From positions 34,109,540-34,173,539 of the forward strand of contig OX463839.1 of assembly GCA_949825065.1 (NCBI GenBank): a stretch of DNA of 64,000 nucleotides. The letters run 5' to 3'. Both the position numbers and the translations under genes were made by a program. Every line of letters begins with the position of its first letter. The stretch's first letter is position 1. Source of the stretch: Odontocerum albicorne (taxonomy: Eukaryota; Arthropoda; Insecta; Trichoptera; Odontoceridae). Positions 23,376 to 34,788 of this stretch are shown here, one piece after another. Under the pieces are notes generated by a model, which saw only the letters and a list, made by a program, of their open reading frames with translations, was not told where the DNA came from and did not search any database.

Positions 23376-23725
23376 TACTTGAGGGTTGCGGATTCAATTC
23401 TCGTCGGGACTTGGATTTTGTATAAAATATTCCAATCTATGTTTCTCATAAGGTCTCATGAACATCTTTCTGGTTGGTTTAAAGCAGGGGTCTCCAAACT
23501 ATGGCCTGCGGCCCAACACCGGCCCGCGAGCACCACCAATCCGGCCCGTCATAGTTTATTTTGATTACATTGTAAAATTTCGCCCTTGGGACTTAGTGGA
23601 GGAATCAGTGTGGCTCTTAGGCTAAAAAGTTTGGAGACCCCTGGTTTAAAGAGATCGCAACATGGCAATAAGAACGCCAAATTGTACCGTGTACAAGGGA
23701 ACTGTAATACACTACAACATTTTTT
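23376..23725 (+). repeat. tRNA-derived SINE split by a hAT MITE
   Basis: The SINE head (GAGGGTTGCGGATTCAATTC), the body up to TTTCTGGTTGGTTTAAAG, and the remaining body (GAGATCGCAACATGGCAATA) flank the MITE at 23485-23643. Removing the MITE and one 8-bp repeat rejoins the SINE. Confidence 0.8.
23485..23643. mobile_element. hAT MITE with 8-bp target duplication
   Basis: A 159-bp element with ends CAGGGGTCTCCAAACT and AGTTTGGAGACCCCTG (16-bp perfect inverted repeats) is flanked on both sides by GTTTAAAG. This is the classic hAT signature. The interior (GGCCTGCGGCCC, GGCCCGCGAG) is GC-rich and non-coding. Confidence 0.93.
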
Positions 23726-24337
23726 TACATTTATTTCAGTGTTGAAGAATAATATCATATTTTTTAGGAATTTACATTTCCCCTGTTAAAAGCGTTACTG
23801 TATTAAAATTAAGAAAAAAATAGAAGGTTTTACATTTCACCAAATATTTCAGAAAATATAAAATATTTGTTGGACTTTTTGTAATATTTACTTTAGTTTA
23901 TAAAGCGCCAACCAAAAACATGTTAGATTTTAATTAGAATCTACATATGATTTTGAAATCAATTTTATTATATTGTATTTAAAATATAATGAACCATCAA
24001 TAACTAAAACAAAGTTACATAAATAAGATAATTGATTAAGCTTATATATTTATTTAAATAGGAAAACTTCTCTTCGGTAAAAAATAATTAATTAAATTTG
24101 TTACATATTGAATTCTGAAACTTTTTAATTTATGACTCATGCTTGCGATAAATTCTTGACAAGCTTACGAATTATAACTACATTAAATTAATTCAAATTT
24201 ACTTAATATTACTTGAATATATATCAAGTTACGATAAATTAACATTTAATTGTTTGATGAATAATTGGCTAGCTGATTCGAATATTTAATACAACCCATG
24301 ACTCCCAATATTAAAATGGTTAAATTCAAAATCTGCT

Positions 24338-24358
24338 GGGGGGGGGGGGGGGGGGGGG
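24338..24358 (+). repeat. 21-nt poly(G) run
   Basis: An unbroken run of 21 G follows ATCTGCT. Such runs can fold as G-quadruplex DNA and are prone to length error in sequencing, so the exact length is uncertain. Confidence 0.9.
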
Positions 24359-24410
24359 CAACATATTATTGCTGAGATGTATCATCAGTATCAAGTGCAT
24401 TCAATTGTTT

Positions 24411-24477
24411 CTAGGTTAGGTTAAGTAAATAAGCATATTACAGTGGGAAATATGCTTATTTACTTAACCTAACCTAG
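24411..24477. ncRNA. Perfect 29-bp hairpin
   Basis: The left arm (24411-24439, starting CTAGGTTAGGTTAAGTAAAT) and the right arm (24449-24477) are exact reverse complements around the 9-nt loop ACAGTGGGA. It could be a small palindromic transposon scar or a source of small RNA. Confidence 0.4.
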
Positions 24478-24585
24478 ACTATTTGAATGTGCATTTCATA
24501 TTGTTTTGTGAGCCGTTCTTCTTTTTCTTGAATAATGGAGTTTACGCCAGTAATATTTTATTCTTAAGAATGACTTATTATTTTA

Positions 24586-26025
24586 TCTTTTTATATATAA
24601 TTCTTCTGTACGTGTGTATGTCACTGAACTCCTCCTAAACGGCTGGACCGATTTTGATGAAATTGTTTGTGTGTGTTTGAGCGGGTCCTTGGATGGTTTA
24701 GATTTATAATTGGACCCGGTAGGTGGTGCTGCAATCGGGTACTAGGAAAAAATAAATTTTATATTTTGACGAAATTTTTTAAAGATTTGTCGCATATCAG
24801 AACATATAACCCTAAAATTTCACCCCCCTCCCCACCACCCTCATATATTTTTTAAAATGAAAAAAATCATAAGTTCATGAGAAATTATGGCGACTTTGGT
24901 ACCGTTTTTGCGAAATCACAACCAGTTGGTCCAGTTGTTCAATAACGTTTCAAACAGACTGCAAAACGACAGCACGCGGGCCGATAAAATGCACCAACCG
25001 TCAATGAAGTTGCAGTTGTTATGGTTGGCGACGCATATGAACGTCGAGATATACGGATCCAACACAGAGATAACACGGTGCAGACAATATCGATGTTGAC
25101 ACTATTACTTTTAAAATACAACAGTCATTGCCTGGCAATGATATGTCGTTCAAATCAATCGACACTGTTGTCGATCCTGACGAAGCAGTCAACTATCCTG
25201 TTGAATTTTTGAATTCACTGGATTTACCGGGAATGCTACCACATAGCTTGCAATTAAAAATTGGTTCACCAATCCTTTTGCTTCGGAATTTAAATGCACC
25301 TAAGCTATGCAATAGCACGCGATTGGTCATTAAAAAATCATGGGCAATGTTCTTGAATCTACCATTTTGAAAAGCAAGTTTCAATATGAAGTTGTTCTCC
25401 TGCCACGGATCCCAATGATCCCTTCAGACTCGCCCATTCCAATCAGACGCCTGCAATTTCCAATTCGCTTGGCATTCGCAATGACTAATAATAAGTCACA
25501 AAAGCAAACAATGTCCATTTGTGGGTTGGATCTAGAAAATTCGTGCTTCTCACATGGCCAATTATATGTTGCGTGCTCTCGCGTTGGCTAACCATCAGGT
25601 TTGTTCATTTATACACCTCAGGGATTGACGAAAAACATTGTTCATCAACTCGCATTAAGATAAAAACAAAACAAAATTTATTTCTTTTAGTATTAAGATT
25701 CAACATTTATTTCAATGCTTTACTTTTTTTACATCAATAAAAATATGACTGTCATGGAAATGAATTGAGTTTTTTTCTTTGTTTGCTATTATTTAATCAA
25801 AATGAAAATCGTTTAAATTTGCATCATATGTTATTGGTCAGGCGTCACATTCCTCTGCTACTCGCAGTCCATCTTCGGTGTACATATGATTCAGAAGGTA
25901 CCGAAGAATTATATATATTAGTATATATTTTATCGAAAATTCCAATATCGAAAAAACGTTTGCTGAACCCGCTAATAGCAGGCAAGCCAACGTTCGGGCA
26001 GGACAACGTCTGCCGGGTCCGCTAG
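24586..26025 (+). mobile_element. Helitron, internally deleted
   Basis: The 5' end starts TC after an A. It leads into the typical GTGTATGTCACTGAACTCC and GGCTGGACCGATTTTGATGA region. The 3' end has a GGCAG/CTGCC stem-loop just before the terminal CTAG, followed by T, so the insertion fits Helitron A|T targeting. The coding interior is reduced to remnants of the Rep-helicase. It lies between the divergent SLC5 and EXOSC7 genes. Confidence 0.85.
24887..25660 (+). pseudogene. Helitron Rep-helicase remnant
   Basis: Pieces in several frames align with a Helitron replicase. An N-terminal stretch (VVMVGDAYERRDIRIQHRDN) is fused by deletion to the C-terminal Pif1-like helicase end: DEAVNYPVEFLNSLDLPGML, then GSPILLLRNLNAPKLCNSTR, RLQFPIRLAFAMTNNKSQ, and SHGQLYVACSRVG. 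The relaxase HUH motif and helicase motifs I-III are gone and there are frameshifts between the pieces, so the element is non-autonomous. Confidence 0.85.
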
Positions 26026-26321
26026 TGTTCATATAAAAACCAAACTTTGCAAACGAAATAGAAGTTGGAACTAAAATGGAGAATCAGTCTTTCTTAGGCG
26101 TTAAATAAGTACCATTCAGAGGATTACATTGTTTATACTGGCAATATTAGCCTTATTGACAGATGACAGTTCCCTTGCCGCCATGCTATTTGTTTTATCT
26201 CTGGCCATGCGTTATAATACATCAACAATGAGATATATATGAGTGTTTTCCTGTATCAGCAAAATAATTTTACTAATTTGCTCATTTTATCAAGTATATT
26301 TGTTATTTATTTTCAAGCATT

Positions 26322-29300
26322 ATGGCATGTGTTTTGCTAAGTGATGCAGAGAAAATATTCATAATTCACGGCGTTCAGGTTAGATTATATCTCACATAGT
26401 CAAAAATATAAATATACTTTTTTTCTAATTTAACATGCATTCATTTAGTAAAGCTAATTCAAACGTATGATTGGCGTGCATTACGAAAATAAAAGACCAT
26501 TTTACGAACTATTAAAACTGTTATGTGAGAGAGGAACTTAGTCGAAATTAGTTTGTATTAAGTGAATTTTAGTTTGATCTGCATTATTTTTGTACGATTT
26601 AGTCAATGCTTTGGTCAGTTACTGCGGATATGAACGAACTATAATGTTTTCTAAGTTTATACAATTCCATAAAAAATATTGTATAACAGTTGAATTTTTT
26701 AGTTTGCTTATGCATACAGCGATTGTTTCGAATTGTATTTAAATATAACCTTCATGAATGGTAACATATTTGGGTTAATTCGACATATCAATTTCTTTCT
26801 CACGTATGAAGGGGGGCCCTAAAATTCTCATAATTGATAAAAAATAACTTTTCATACATAATTTACAGCGATTCCCTTAAATCCCTTTCATAGTACTTTC
26901 TTTGGGTAATGTTTTGTTGTCGTGTCTAGAGTTTCCTATCTCTCTTCCAAGTCTTGCTCCAGAGTGGAAGATATTATTCCCTTCAGTATCAATTTGAATT
27001 TTGAACACAAAATTGATTTTTCATACCTAGTCCTACTCCCACTATGTGAAATGTTTCTGGGAATAGGATAGGCGCTGAAACGAATGGATCCTATCAAGAA
27101 GAATACTTTGATAGAAACTGAAAGATAATCGATGAAAGTTTTATAATTAATGATTCCAAAAAAAAATTGATGCCCTCAGATATACATAACCTACAAATCA
27201 TGATTTTTTTCTAATATCTTTTTCTTTTGTTAGAATATGATTTTATTTTCTCCATTTGTCACTTGTCACTCCAAGGTATATACAGGTTGCGTTTTATATT
27301 CCAGGCCAATATATATTTTTTAATAACTTTTAAATGTAACACGATTTTATAATTTATATTTAATTGATTGATTATATTATGGTCTTTACCATTACGTATG
27401 GAATATAATGTCGGTCAAGTGGCTGACTCTGGGTGTGGCGTAAATGCGAACTCTTTCAAACATATTTTTCATAACATTCTCGCAGACTTCTGGTGTTTTC
27501 AGCTATTTCTTTTCGAATGTTGTCCTTAAGCACCGGGATTGGGGTTGGGTTGTTGGTGTACACCTTTCCCTTCAAGCACCCCCATAGGAAATAATCGGGG
27601 GCAGTCAAATCAGGGGATCGTGGGGGCCAGTCGATATTACCACTTTTTGACATTATTCGGCTGGGAAAAGTTTCTTGCAAAATTTGCATCGTAGCACGAG
27701 CTGTGTGTGATGTGGCACGGTCTTGCTGAAACCACATGTGCTGTAGGCCCAATTGATCCAATTCGGGCACAAGAAAGTTTACCAATATGTCACTATAGCG
27801 ATCACCAGTAACTGTTACAGCATTGGCTCTAGCATCCTCGAAGAAATATGGCCTAATGATGCCGCCGGCCCAAATGGCGCACCATATAGTCACTCTACGG
27901 GAGTGTAATGGTCGTTGGTGTATCGATTGAAGATTTTCAGTGCCCCAATAGCGGTTATTCTGTTTATTAACAAAGCCAGCCAAGTCGAAATGTGCCTCGT
28001 TGCTCATGATGATTTTTCGCCAAAAATGGTGGTCGTCTATACTGACCTGTAAAACCCGAGCACTCTAATCTCTCCGTCGTTTATGGTCATTTTCCTGTAG
28101 CTCTTGTGTCAATTGAATTTTATACGGATAAAAATTCAAATCTTTTTTGATGATTTTTAACAAAAATGATGGAGACATTCCCAATTCTTGTGCACAGCGT
28201 CGATGAGAGGTGCACGGACGTTCACCAACACTGCCTCGCTGCATCAATCTTTTCTGGCGTACATTGGCTACGTTGTCGCCCAGACTTTGCTTTATCTCCC
28301 AGTGTACGCAAATTTTCAAAATTATTCATTATACGCTGAATGGTTGACTTGCTTGGCACATGATTTAAACTAAAAAAAATACGCAATTTTATTCACAATT
28401 GAACAATTATTTAAATAAAATGTTTTAATAACTTCAACATGTTGTTGCGGAGTTAGATGCTCCATAATAAATTGTTATCGACCACTCTCCACGACTGTCA
28501 AATATGAATTGACAAATGATAGCTAAATCAAAATGGTGGCCAAACAAAATCGGCCTGGAACATAAAACGCACCCTGTATATAAGGTATCCAAAAAGCAGT
28601 TTTAAAGGTTTGGTAGAAGATAACTTCTGAAGGATATAAATTTTATTACAATATCTTGGTTTAACATAATTTTTTCCTTGAATATCTTAAGTATTTCTGT
28701 TTTGCTCTAGAGGTGCTTTTTATTTTATGGTAACCTGCAATACATAATTAAGTTATATTTTAGGAGAATTATCGATCAGATGGACGGACGAGGATAGATT
28801 ATAGACCTATGGAGCTGGAAACTGATATTGTGAGTCATGCAAGTGGTTCTGCTCGGCTGCGTCTCGCTAACACAGATATCCTTGTTGGTGTTAAAGCTGA
28901 AATTGATGTCCCAACATTGAATAAAAGGGATCAAGGAAAAATTGAATTTTTTGTTGATTGGTGAGTATTTGGATTGGAAATTCAATAATTGGATTAAAAA
29001 TACTTTTGCTCGATACTACATCATAACATTTTGCTTTTATCTTTTTTGAAGTAATGAATAAATGTTTTTTCATAACTTTGAAATTGGAAGGCTTATTTAA
29101 CAAGATTCAAAAATTTAACCGTAATAAATTTTGCTGTTTTGTTCACCAAAAGTTTCAATTTATTTGTTCATATTCTTAATATTCTTAAATTAATGGCTTC
29201 TCCAGAATCAATTTTAATTGAGTTGTCTTGAAAGTAGTTTCATAATTCTCGAATAGATGTCGAGGACTAAATTTTCATTGCTTATTTGATTTCTAACGTG

Positions 29301-32300
29301 TTGGATGTATATTATTATTAAAATAGTTAAGTTAATTTTTTCTGCCACTGTTTATTTAAATTGGTTAGGAATTTTTTTTTTGACATTTTGAAGATGGAAC
29401 AAAATAAGGGGGTTTTCCAGTGCTTGATGCTATTTTACTACTGCAAAGGAAAAAATATGACACACACCAAAAATAATATGTACAATGTATGGTAACCATG
29501 CAGTAAGCGATAGTGTGTGTCAAATGTGGTCTAATGAAAATATCGAAATCTACCGTCAACGAATATTTGGTGCAATTTTGTATTTGAATTTGAAATTACT
29601 TTTCGGACAACTTAATATACCATTTTCACATTCGTTGTAAGTGTATGAAAATTTGTGTTTTCATTACAGCTCAGCAAATGCAACACCGGAATTTGAAGGG
29701 CGAGGAGGTGAGCATCTTGGTACTCTGATTTCTAACTGTCTGTTAAGAGCATACGAATCTCCACAAGCATTTGACTTGAAACAGTTATGTATTTTACCTG
29801 AAAAGCAGTGCTGGAAACTATACGTAGATGTGTTGGTATGTTTACTTGTAAACTTTATTTAATTTTTTACTATCTGCCGTATAAAATTTATATTTAAATT
29901 TGGTATGAATTAAAAAAAGACGATCTGAAGAGTAACAAATAAATTATAAATAAATAAATCACCATTTTGTGGATATAGATAGGGCTGTAACAAATGGTAT
30001 CTTTGTTTATTCATATCTTAAAAATGTAGAGATTTTTACAAGATTAGAATTTTAATATTTGAAAATATAAAATTAATTAATTATAAATATTTTTCTTTAC
30101 TCAGATTCAATCAAAATATAGTATAGAATACATCTGATATTTTTTAAGGTAAAATATTAAATGAATCTAATGAATTTTTTGAAAGCAGAATTTGTCAAAA
30201 TATCTTTAGACTATAAATTCATTATTTAATTGTCATAAAATATATTTGCCATTAAAGCCCATAGATTTTCTGCTGAACTACTTACTCTTGGACAACCATT
30301 TCAGGGATAAGATAATTTCGGTTTTAAGCATTATAAAATATTTATAGTTTTTAATTTTTCTTTGTATTTATTTTTTTGTAAACGTGTGCTGTAATTTATA
30401 GAAAAATATTGAAAGTATACCCTAAGAAAAATGAGAAGTTATAAAAGTTTGCATGAATCTAGTTTAAGTTTGCATGCATCTAGTTCTATCTAGTTTAAAA
30501 TATTTTAGAAATGATCAGCATGATTATGATTAATATTTGAAATGTTTAGATCCTAGAATGCGGAGGAAATTTATTTGATGCAGTATCATTAGCCATAAAA
30601 GCAGCATTATTTAATACCAAAATACCTCGGGTAGAGGCTGCTGTGATGGATGGTGGATCCATTGATCTTCGATTATCCGATGACTTATTTAATTCAGTCA
30701 GAGTAAATGTTGGTAGTGCTCCTTTACTAGTAAGTTCTACTTTTCTTGTTTCTTATTTCTGTTTAACCAATGTTTATTTCATATCTATCAAGTATGTATT
30801 TTGTGGGTCAGATATTTTTTTACATATCCAATTATATTTTTGTAATAAACTTTGAACTTAAATGTGAGGGGAAGGTGTGATAGGAAGATCAAGGAAGTAT
30901 AGTTATGTAAGTTAAGTATAGTTATATAACCAAGGGAAGGATATTTTGAATGAATTAAGTGTAAAAAGTCAGAGAAATTGTAGGAGCTCTATGGAATTGG
31001 AGGAGGTGAAAGTTGAGTGGGTTTTTTGTCCAAAAACCGCATTACACAAATCAGTCAGCCTTCGTAAAACCCTTATATAACTCCCTGTGATTTCTGGTTG
31101 TTTCTAAAGCCTTGTCACTCCGTTTTGCATTCCCCATTTCCCTGGGGTAAAAATTTATTTTTTTGTACAATAACATAAGCTGACAAATCTTGTATTCATT
31201 TAATTTTATTAACCTTGTTTAAAGCTAGGAAATTAATTGTTTTATTATGTCTTATTAGTTTTTAATAATTTTTTGTGTATTATTAACAGTATTTTATTTA
31301 TTTTACTTGTATTTATAGGTAACTTTATGTCGAATAGGAAAAAATTGTGTAGTGGATCCTAGTGCAGAGGAAGAAAAGTGCAGCCCGGTTTCACTTGTTA
31401 TGGGTGTGACTGGTGATCCAAAGCATTACGGAGCCACTGAAGTGTCCACAACTCCTGGGAAAATAACCACTATCATGACACATGGTGGAGGAAGTTTGCA
31501 CCCATTATCATTAGCTAGAGAATTGAAGGAAGGATGGTAAATCTTTTGGGATCTTTAATTTTTAAACCTACTATATTCTAGTCCTCTAATAATTTAATTT
31601 ACCCTTCTTATTAAATTTCCCCTAATTGATTTGTTTAAGACACTGGTCATTTTACATTGGTTATTTTATAGTCTACCATTAAATTTTACTCTTAAATTTA
31701 TCTCTTTTTCTTAAAGTATGTTATTTAATCTAGATATTTGTTTTTATTTCATTTGGAATAAAATCTATGAAACTAATTTTAGTTCATCTATTTAAGTGAC
31801 AGTTATAAATCACTAGACCACTAGCTTTAATTTAATTCTAGAATTACATTTATTTTAATCTAGGCATGATACTTGATTGAGACCAAACAAAATATGAAGC
31901 AGTCGGGTGTTTTTCATATTACAAGTAGTTAGGATAGGTGGAGCGGTTATGTGAGGAGAGGCTGGGATTGGACTGGGTGGAGATCGAAGAGTTAGCCAGA
32001 GATCAAAAAGGAGACAAGTAAAATTGTGAGGTTGATTTCTTCTTTATCTAATAAATTTTTGTTGCAAATCGATCCAATAGTGTGGGGTATTATGATAGAG
32101 CTTTTACCATTGCTGGTCCTGTGGTGTGGAATGGTTTGCCCCTAATTGTTAGATATGGGTGGCATGTGCAGCTTTAAGAAGGGCTTGAAGGTAACAATTT
32201 TTGAGAAGTCTTCAAAATTTATGATCATATATGAACACCACACACATACTACACCTAATGCTGAATCTTTTACTATCAAATGTCTAAAGATATACAATGG

Positions 32301-33451
32301 TTTCTTTGTGGTTCATCCTCCTTTGGTAAGTTTTCTGCGGTTTTCTTACCAAATATATTTTTCTAAACATATGCAAATATGTGGCAGTACCTAATCTAAT
32401 GGCCGCAGCCATTATCTTCCCATCCTTATACTCAATATAATACTTATTTTGAAATATCTGTCAATAGTAATGGGTTAGTCTCAAGTTGGAGCTCTCTTGC
32501 TCGAGGAGAGTTTGTTCTCTTAACACGTTCCGTGCCGCAGTACATTTTGAGAAAATAAGTACGTGCGCCACTAAACAAATTATAGTTTATATTATGTATA
32601 CATATATAGGCTTCATAAATAATGATTTATTTTTAAAAATAAACTGATTTTAGGTGATATTGTGAGCGTAGGTCACCGGTGACCTACGCGGCGTCGTACG
32701 GTAATACATGTATATACAACATAAACTTTTGTGGTCGAAACAAATTGTAGCATGCCTAATTTATTACTTATTATATTTTTTATTTATTTATGTAATATGC
32801 TATAGTGTTACGCCATAACATAATAATCTCTTATGATTACTGAGACAATAGCTCCAAAAAAAAGGGTCACAATGTTGCATAGACAATGCACCCTCATAAA
32901 TTTCCAGAGTGGGACAAATGGATGGTCCCATTCATTATGTTATCCCTGGAATCTCTTCTATACCCCCTAGCCTAATTGTAGAGGCTAGTTTATCCTTGAA
33001 AAAAATAAACCGTAATAGCTTGCTCATGTACACCTGGAGGTTTATTAAAAATAATTGCATTTTCAAACAAAATTTTGGAAGTTTTTATGTGCATTATGTT
33101 CAGGGGCGCCGTATAGGTCACATTCAATGTTAAAATTCATAGTAAATGTGTCCGCTGGCGCACTGGGACTGTTTATAAAAAAAAAAACACGTAGGTCACC
33201 GGTGACCTATGTGGCGCCCTGGTCAAAAACATGGTAGGTCACCGGTGACCTACGCGGCGCGGAACGTGTTAAGTTTAAATTATAATTCTTAACTAAGTTT
33301 TCTTTGTTTGGGACTGAGATTAAGCTTTAATTAAAATCTTATTTTTTATAGGTCAGCTGGATCAAAACTGGATAAAGCATTAGGAGAGGCATTATTAAAA
33401 GAAGAAAGTTCAAGTGAAATGAAAAAAATACCGTTTGGCTTTTTGAAGTAA
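26322..33451 (+). CDS. EXOSC7: Exosome complex component EXOSC7 / Rrp42
   Basis: Six coding exons: 26322-26378, 28764-28960, 29670-29835, 30550-30729, 31319-31536, 33352-33451. All introns are GT-AG and in frame; the product is 305 aa, close to the roughly 290 aa of animal orthologues. It opens MACVLLSDAEKIFIIHGVQ and continues ENYRSDGRTRIDYRPMELET. The RNase PH-like fold shows SGSARLRLANTDILVGVKAE, FFVDCSANATPEFEGRGG, LYVDVLILECGGNLFDAVS and AALFNTKIPRVEAAVMDGG. The family forms part of the six-subunit RNase PH-like ring of the RNA exosome, a 3'-to-5' RNA decay and processing machine in nucleus and cytoplasm; animal Rrp42 is structural rather than catalytic. Introns carry a DD41D element (intron 1), a small mariner (intron 2), and a LINE scrap plus a TTAA MITE (intron 5). 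A poly(A) signal follows at 33482. Confidence 0.96.
27281..28578 (-). mobile_element. DD41D mariner-type transposon, decayed
   Basis: Inverted ends TACAGGTTGCGTTTTATATT and TACAGGGTGCGTTTTATGTT (inverse of the right end) continue through TCCAGGCC. TA dinucleotides bound a 1298-bp element. Transposase fragments lie on the minus strand. It sits in EXOSC7 intron 1, antisense to the gene. Confidence 0.88.
27456..28465 (-). pseudogene. DD41D (rosa-like) transposase pseudogene
   Basis: The reading starts at ATG 28465 (MEHLTPQQHVEVIKTFYLNN) and changes frame near 28370 and again near 28230. It meets an in-frame TAG at 28065-28067, then runs open to 27456. The catalytic part shows MSNEAHFDLAGFVNKQNNRY, MWFQQDRATSHTA and WPPRSPDLTAPDYFLWG. 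The aspartate of QQD and that of APD are separated by 41 residues, which defines DD41D. SNEAHF replaces the SDEAHF usual in relatives, so the first catalytic aspartate appears to be lost. Confidence 0.85.
29219..29615 (+). mobile_element. Small internally deleted mariner
   Basis: Ends TTGAGTTGTCTTGAAAGTAG and the inverse of the right end (TTAAGTTGTCCGAAAAGTAA) match well. Inside, MEQNKGVFQCLMLFYYCKGK is followed by a broken helix-turn-helix ending ISKSTVNEYLVQF-like sequence. Same family as 20968-21300. At 397 bp it is a MITE-sized derivative in EXOSC7 intron 2. Confidence 0.7.
31900..32240 (+). mobile_element. LINE C-terminal fragment
   Basis: One stretch reads RLGLDWVEIEELARDQKGDK. A second, after about 80 bp, reads YDRAFTIAGPVVWNGLPL and, in another frame, MCSFKKGLKVTIF. 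The AGPxxWNxLP motif followed by FKxGLK is typical of the C terminus of CR1/Jockey-type reverse-transcriptase ORFs. It lies in EXOSC7 intron 5. Confidence 0.6.
32524..33268. mobile_element. TTAA-flanked MITE with repeated palindrome
   Basis: A 745-bp insert is bounded by TTAA at 32520-32523 and 33269-33272. Its ends, CACGTTCCGTGCCGC and CACGTTCCGCGCCGC (inverse), differ at one base. The palindrome GGTCACCGGTGACC occurs three times, near 32672, 33192 and 33236. No transposase frame is present. It lies in EXOSC7 intron 5. Confidence 0.85.
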
Positions 33452-33481
33452 ATGAATGCTGTTTGTAACTTTTAATTATAA

Positions 33482-33487
33482 AATAAA
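33482..33487 (+). terminator. EXOSC7: Poly(A) signal of EXOSC7
   Basis: AATAAA lies 31 nt after the TAA stop at 33449-33451, so the 3' UTR is very short. The mariner at 33550 is inserted just beyond it. Confidence 0.75.
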
Positions 33488-33549
33488 TATTTTATACTAA
33501 TTTTCATCTTTTGTTTTTATACTATAATACATGTATACTGTGAATATTA

Positions 33550-34788
33550 TTGGGAGTACAAATTAGTTCGGACCGTTTCGTAAAGATTGCTCTGGCTGTT
33601 ATGAATGGTTCATAGTGACAGCCGATTTTGGCGGTTTCAGAGAGGTTAGACATCTGCCAATAATATTAAGTTTATATCGCTTTGAGTTTAATGGAAAAAC
33701 CTTGTTTTGTACAGTATTGAAAATGTCGAATTTTGTGTTAACCAAGCAGCATTTGCGGGAGGTTTTAATTTTCGGCTTTAACTGGAAGAAAAGTGCAGCT
33801 GAAGCCCATCGAATGCTTGTCGAAGTTTATGGTGACGCTGCTCCAACTGATAAATCATGTAGGGAATGGTTTCGACGTTTCAAGGATGGAGATTTCAGCG
33901 TCGAAGACAAGCCTCGCTCTGGACAGCCAAAAAATTTGAGGACAAAGAATTAGAGGCATTACTTGAAGAAGATCAGAGTCAAACGCAAGAGAAGCTTGCA
34001 GATCGTTGGGAGTGTCTCAACAAGCCGTTTCCGTACGATTGAGAGCCATGGGAATGATTCAAAAACAAGGAAATTGGGTGCCTTATGAACTGAAACCGAG
34101 AGACGCTGAAAGGCGATTTTTCACTTGCGAGCAGCTGATTCAAAGGCAACAAAGAAGGCAACAAAAGGTTTTTTGCATCGGATTGTAACTGGAGATGAGA
34201 AGTGGATATTCTACGACAACCCCAAGAAGAAAAAATGTTACGCTAAGCCCGGTCAATCGTTGCCATCGATCTCAACATCAACACCAAAACTGAACATGGT
34301 TCGAAGATCATGCTCTGTATCTGGTGGGACCAAAAGGGTGTTGTTTACTATGAGGTACTGAAACCTGGCGATTCCATTACGGGCAATCGGCATCGGCTAC
34401 AATTAATTAGTTTGAGCCGTGCATTGCGAGAAAAACGGCCGGAATACAAGCAAAGACATGATAAAGTTATTCTTCTTCATGTTTTACCGCACCCGCTGTA
34501 TTCCCCGGACATTGCTCCTTCTGATTACTGGTTGTTCCGAAGGATGCAGCACGATTTGGCAGGTCACCGGTTCACTTCTTTCGTAGAAACCGAAAATTGG
34601 CTCCAAACTTGGATCTCCTCAAAAGACGAGTAATTTTTTCGAGATGGAATTCGAAAATTGCCTGAGAGATGGGAAAAAGTAGTAGCCAGCGATGGACAAT
34701 ACTTTAATTGATCTGTTCATTCATTTTGTTTAGAAATAAATGCATTTTTGAACACAAAAAAACGGACCGAACTAATTTGTACACCCAA
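33550..34788 (+). mobile_element. Mariner transposon, defective
   Basis: Ends TTGGGAGTACAAATTAGTTC and TTGGGTGTACAAATTAGTTC (inverse of the right end) are flanked by TA. At 1239 bp it is slightly shorter than a full mariner because of small internal deletions. It is inserted about 60 bp past the EXOSC7 poly(A) signal, in the same orientation. Confidence 0.92.
33723..34711 (+). pseudogene. Mariner transposase pseudogene
   Basis: The reading starts MSNFVLTKQHLREVLIFGFN with YGDAAPTDKSCREWFRRF. It changes frame near 33940, 34180 and 34310, and ends YFN-stop at 34711. Retained marks are WVPYEL, IVTGDEKWIFYDN and YSPDIAPSDYWLFRRMQHDL. The segment that should carry the second catalytic aspartate is deleted: LLH runs directly into PHPLYSPD. 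It is therefore inactive on two counts. Confidence 0.9.

Noticed and set aside
29365..29559. Minus-strand frame in EXOSC7 intron 2
   Set aside because: Shadow of the deleted mariner at 29219-29615, whose helix-turn-helix is on the plus strand.
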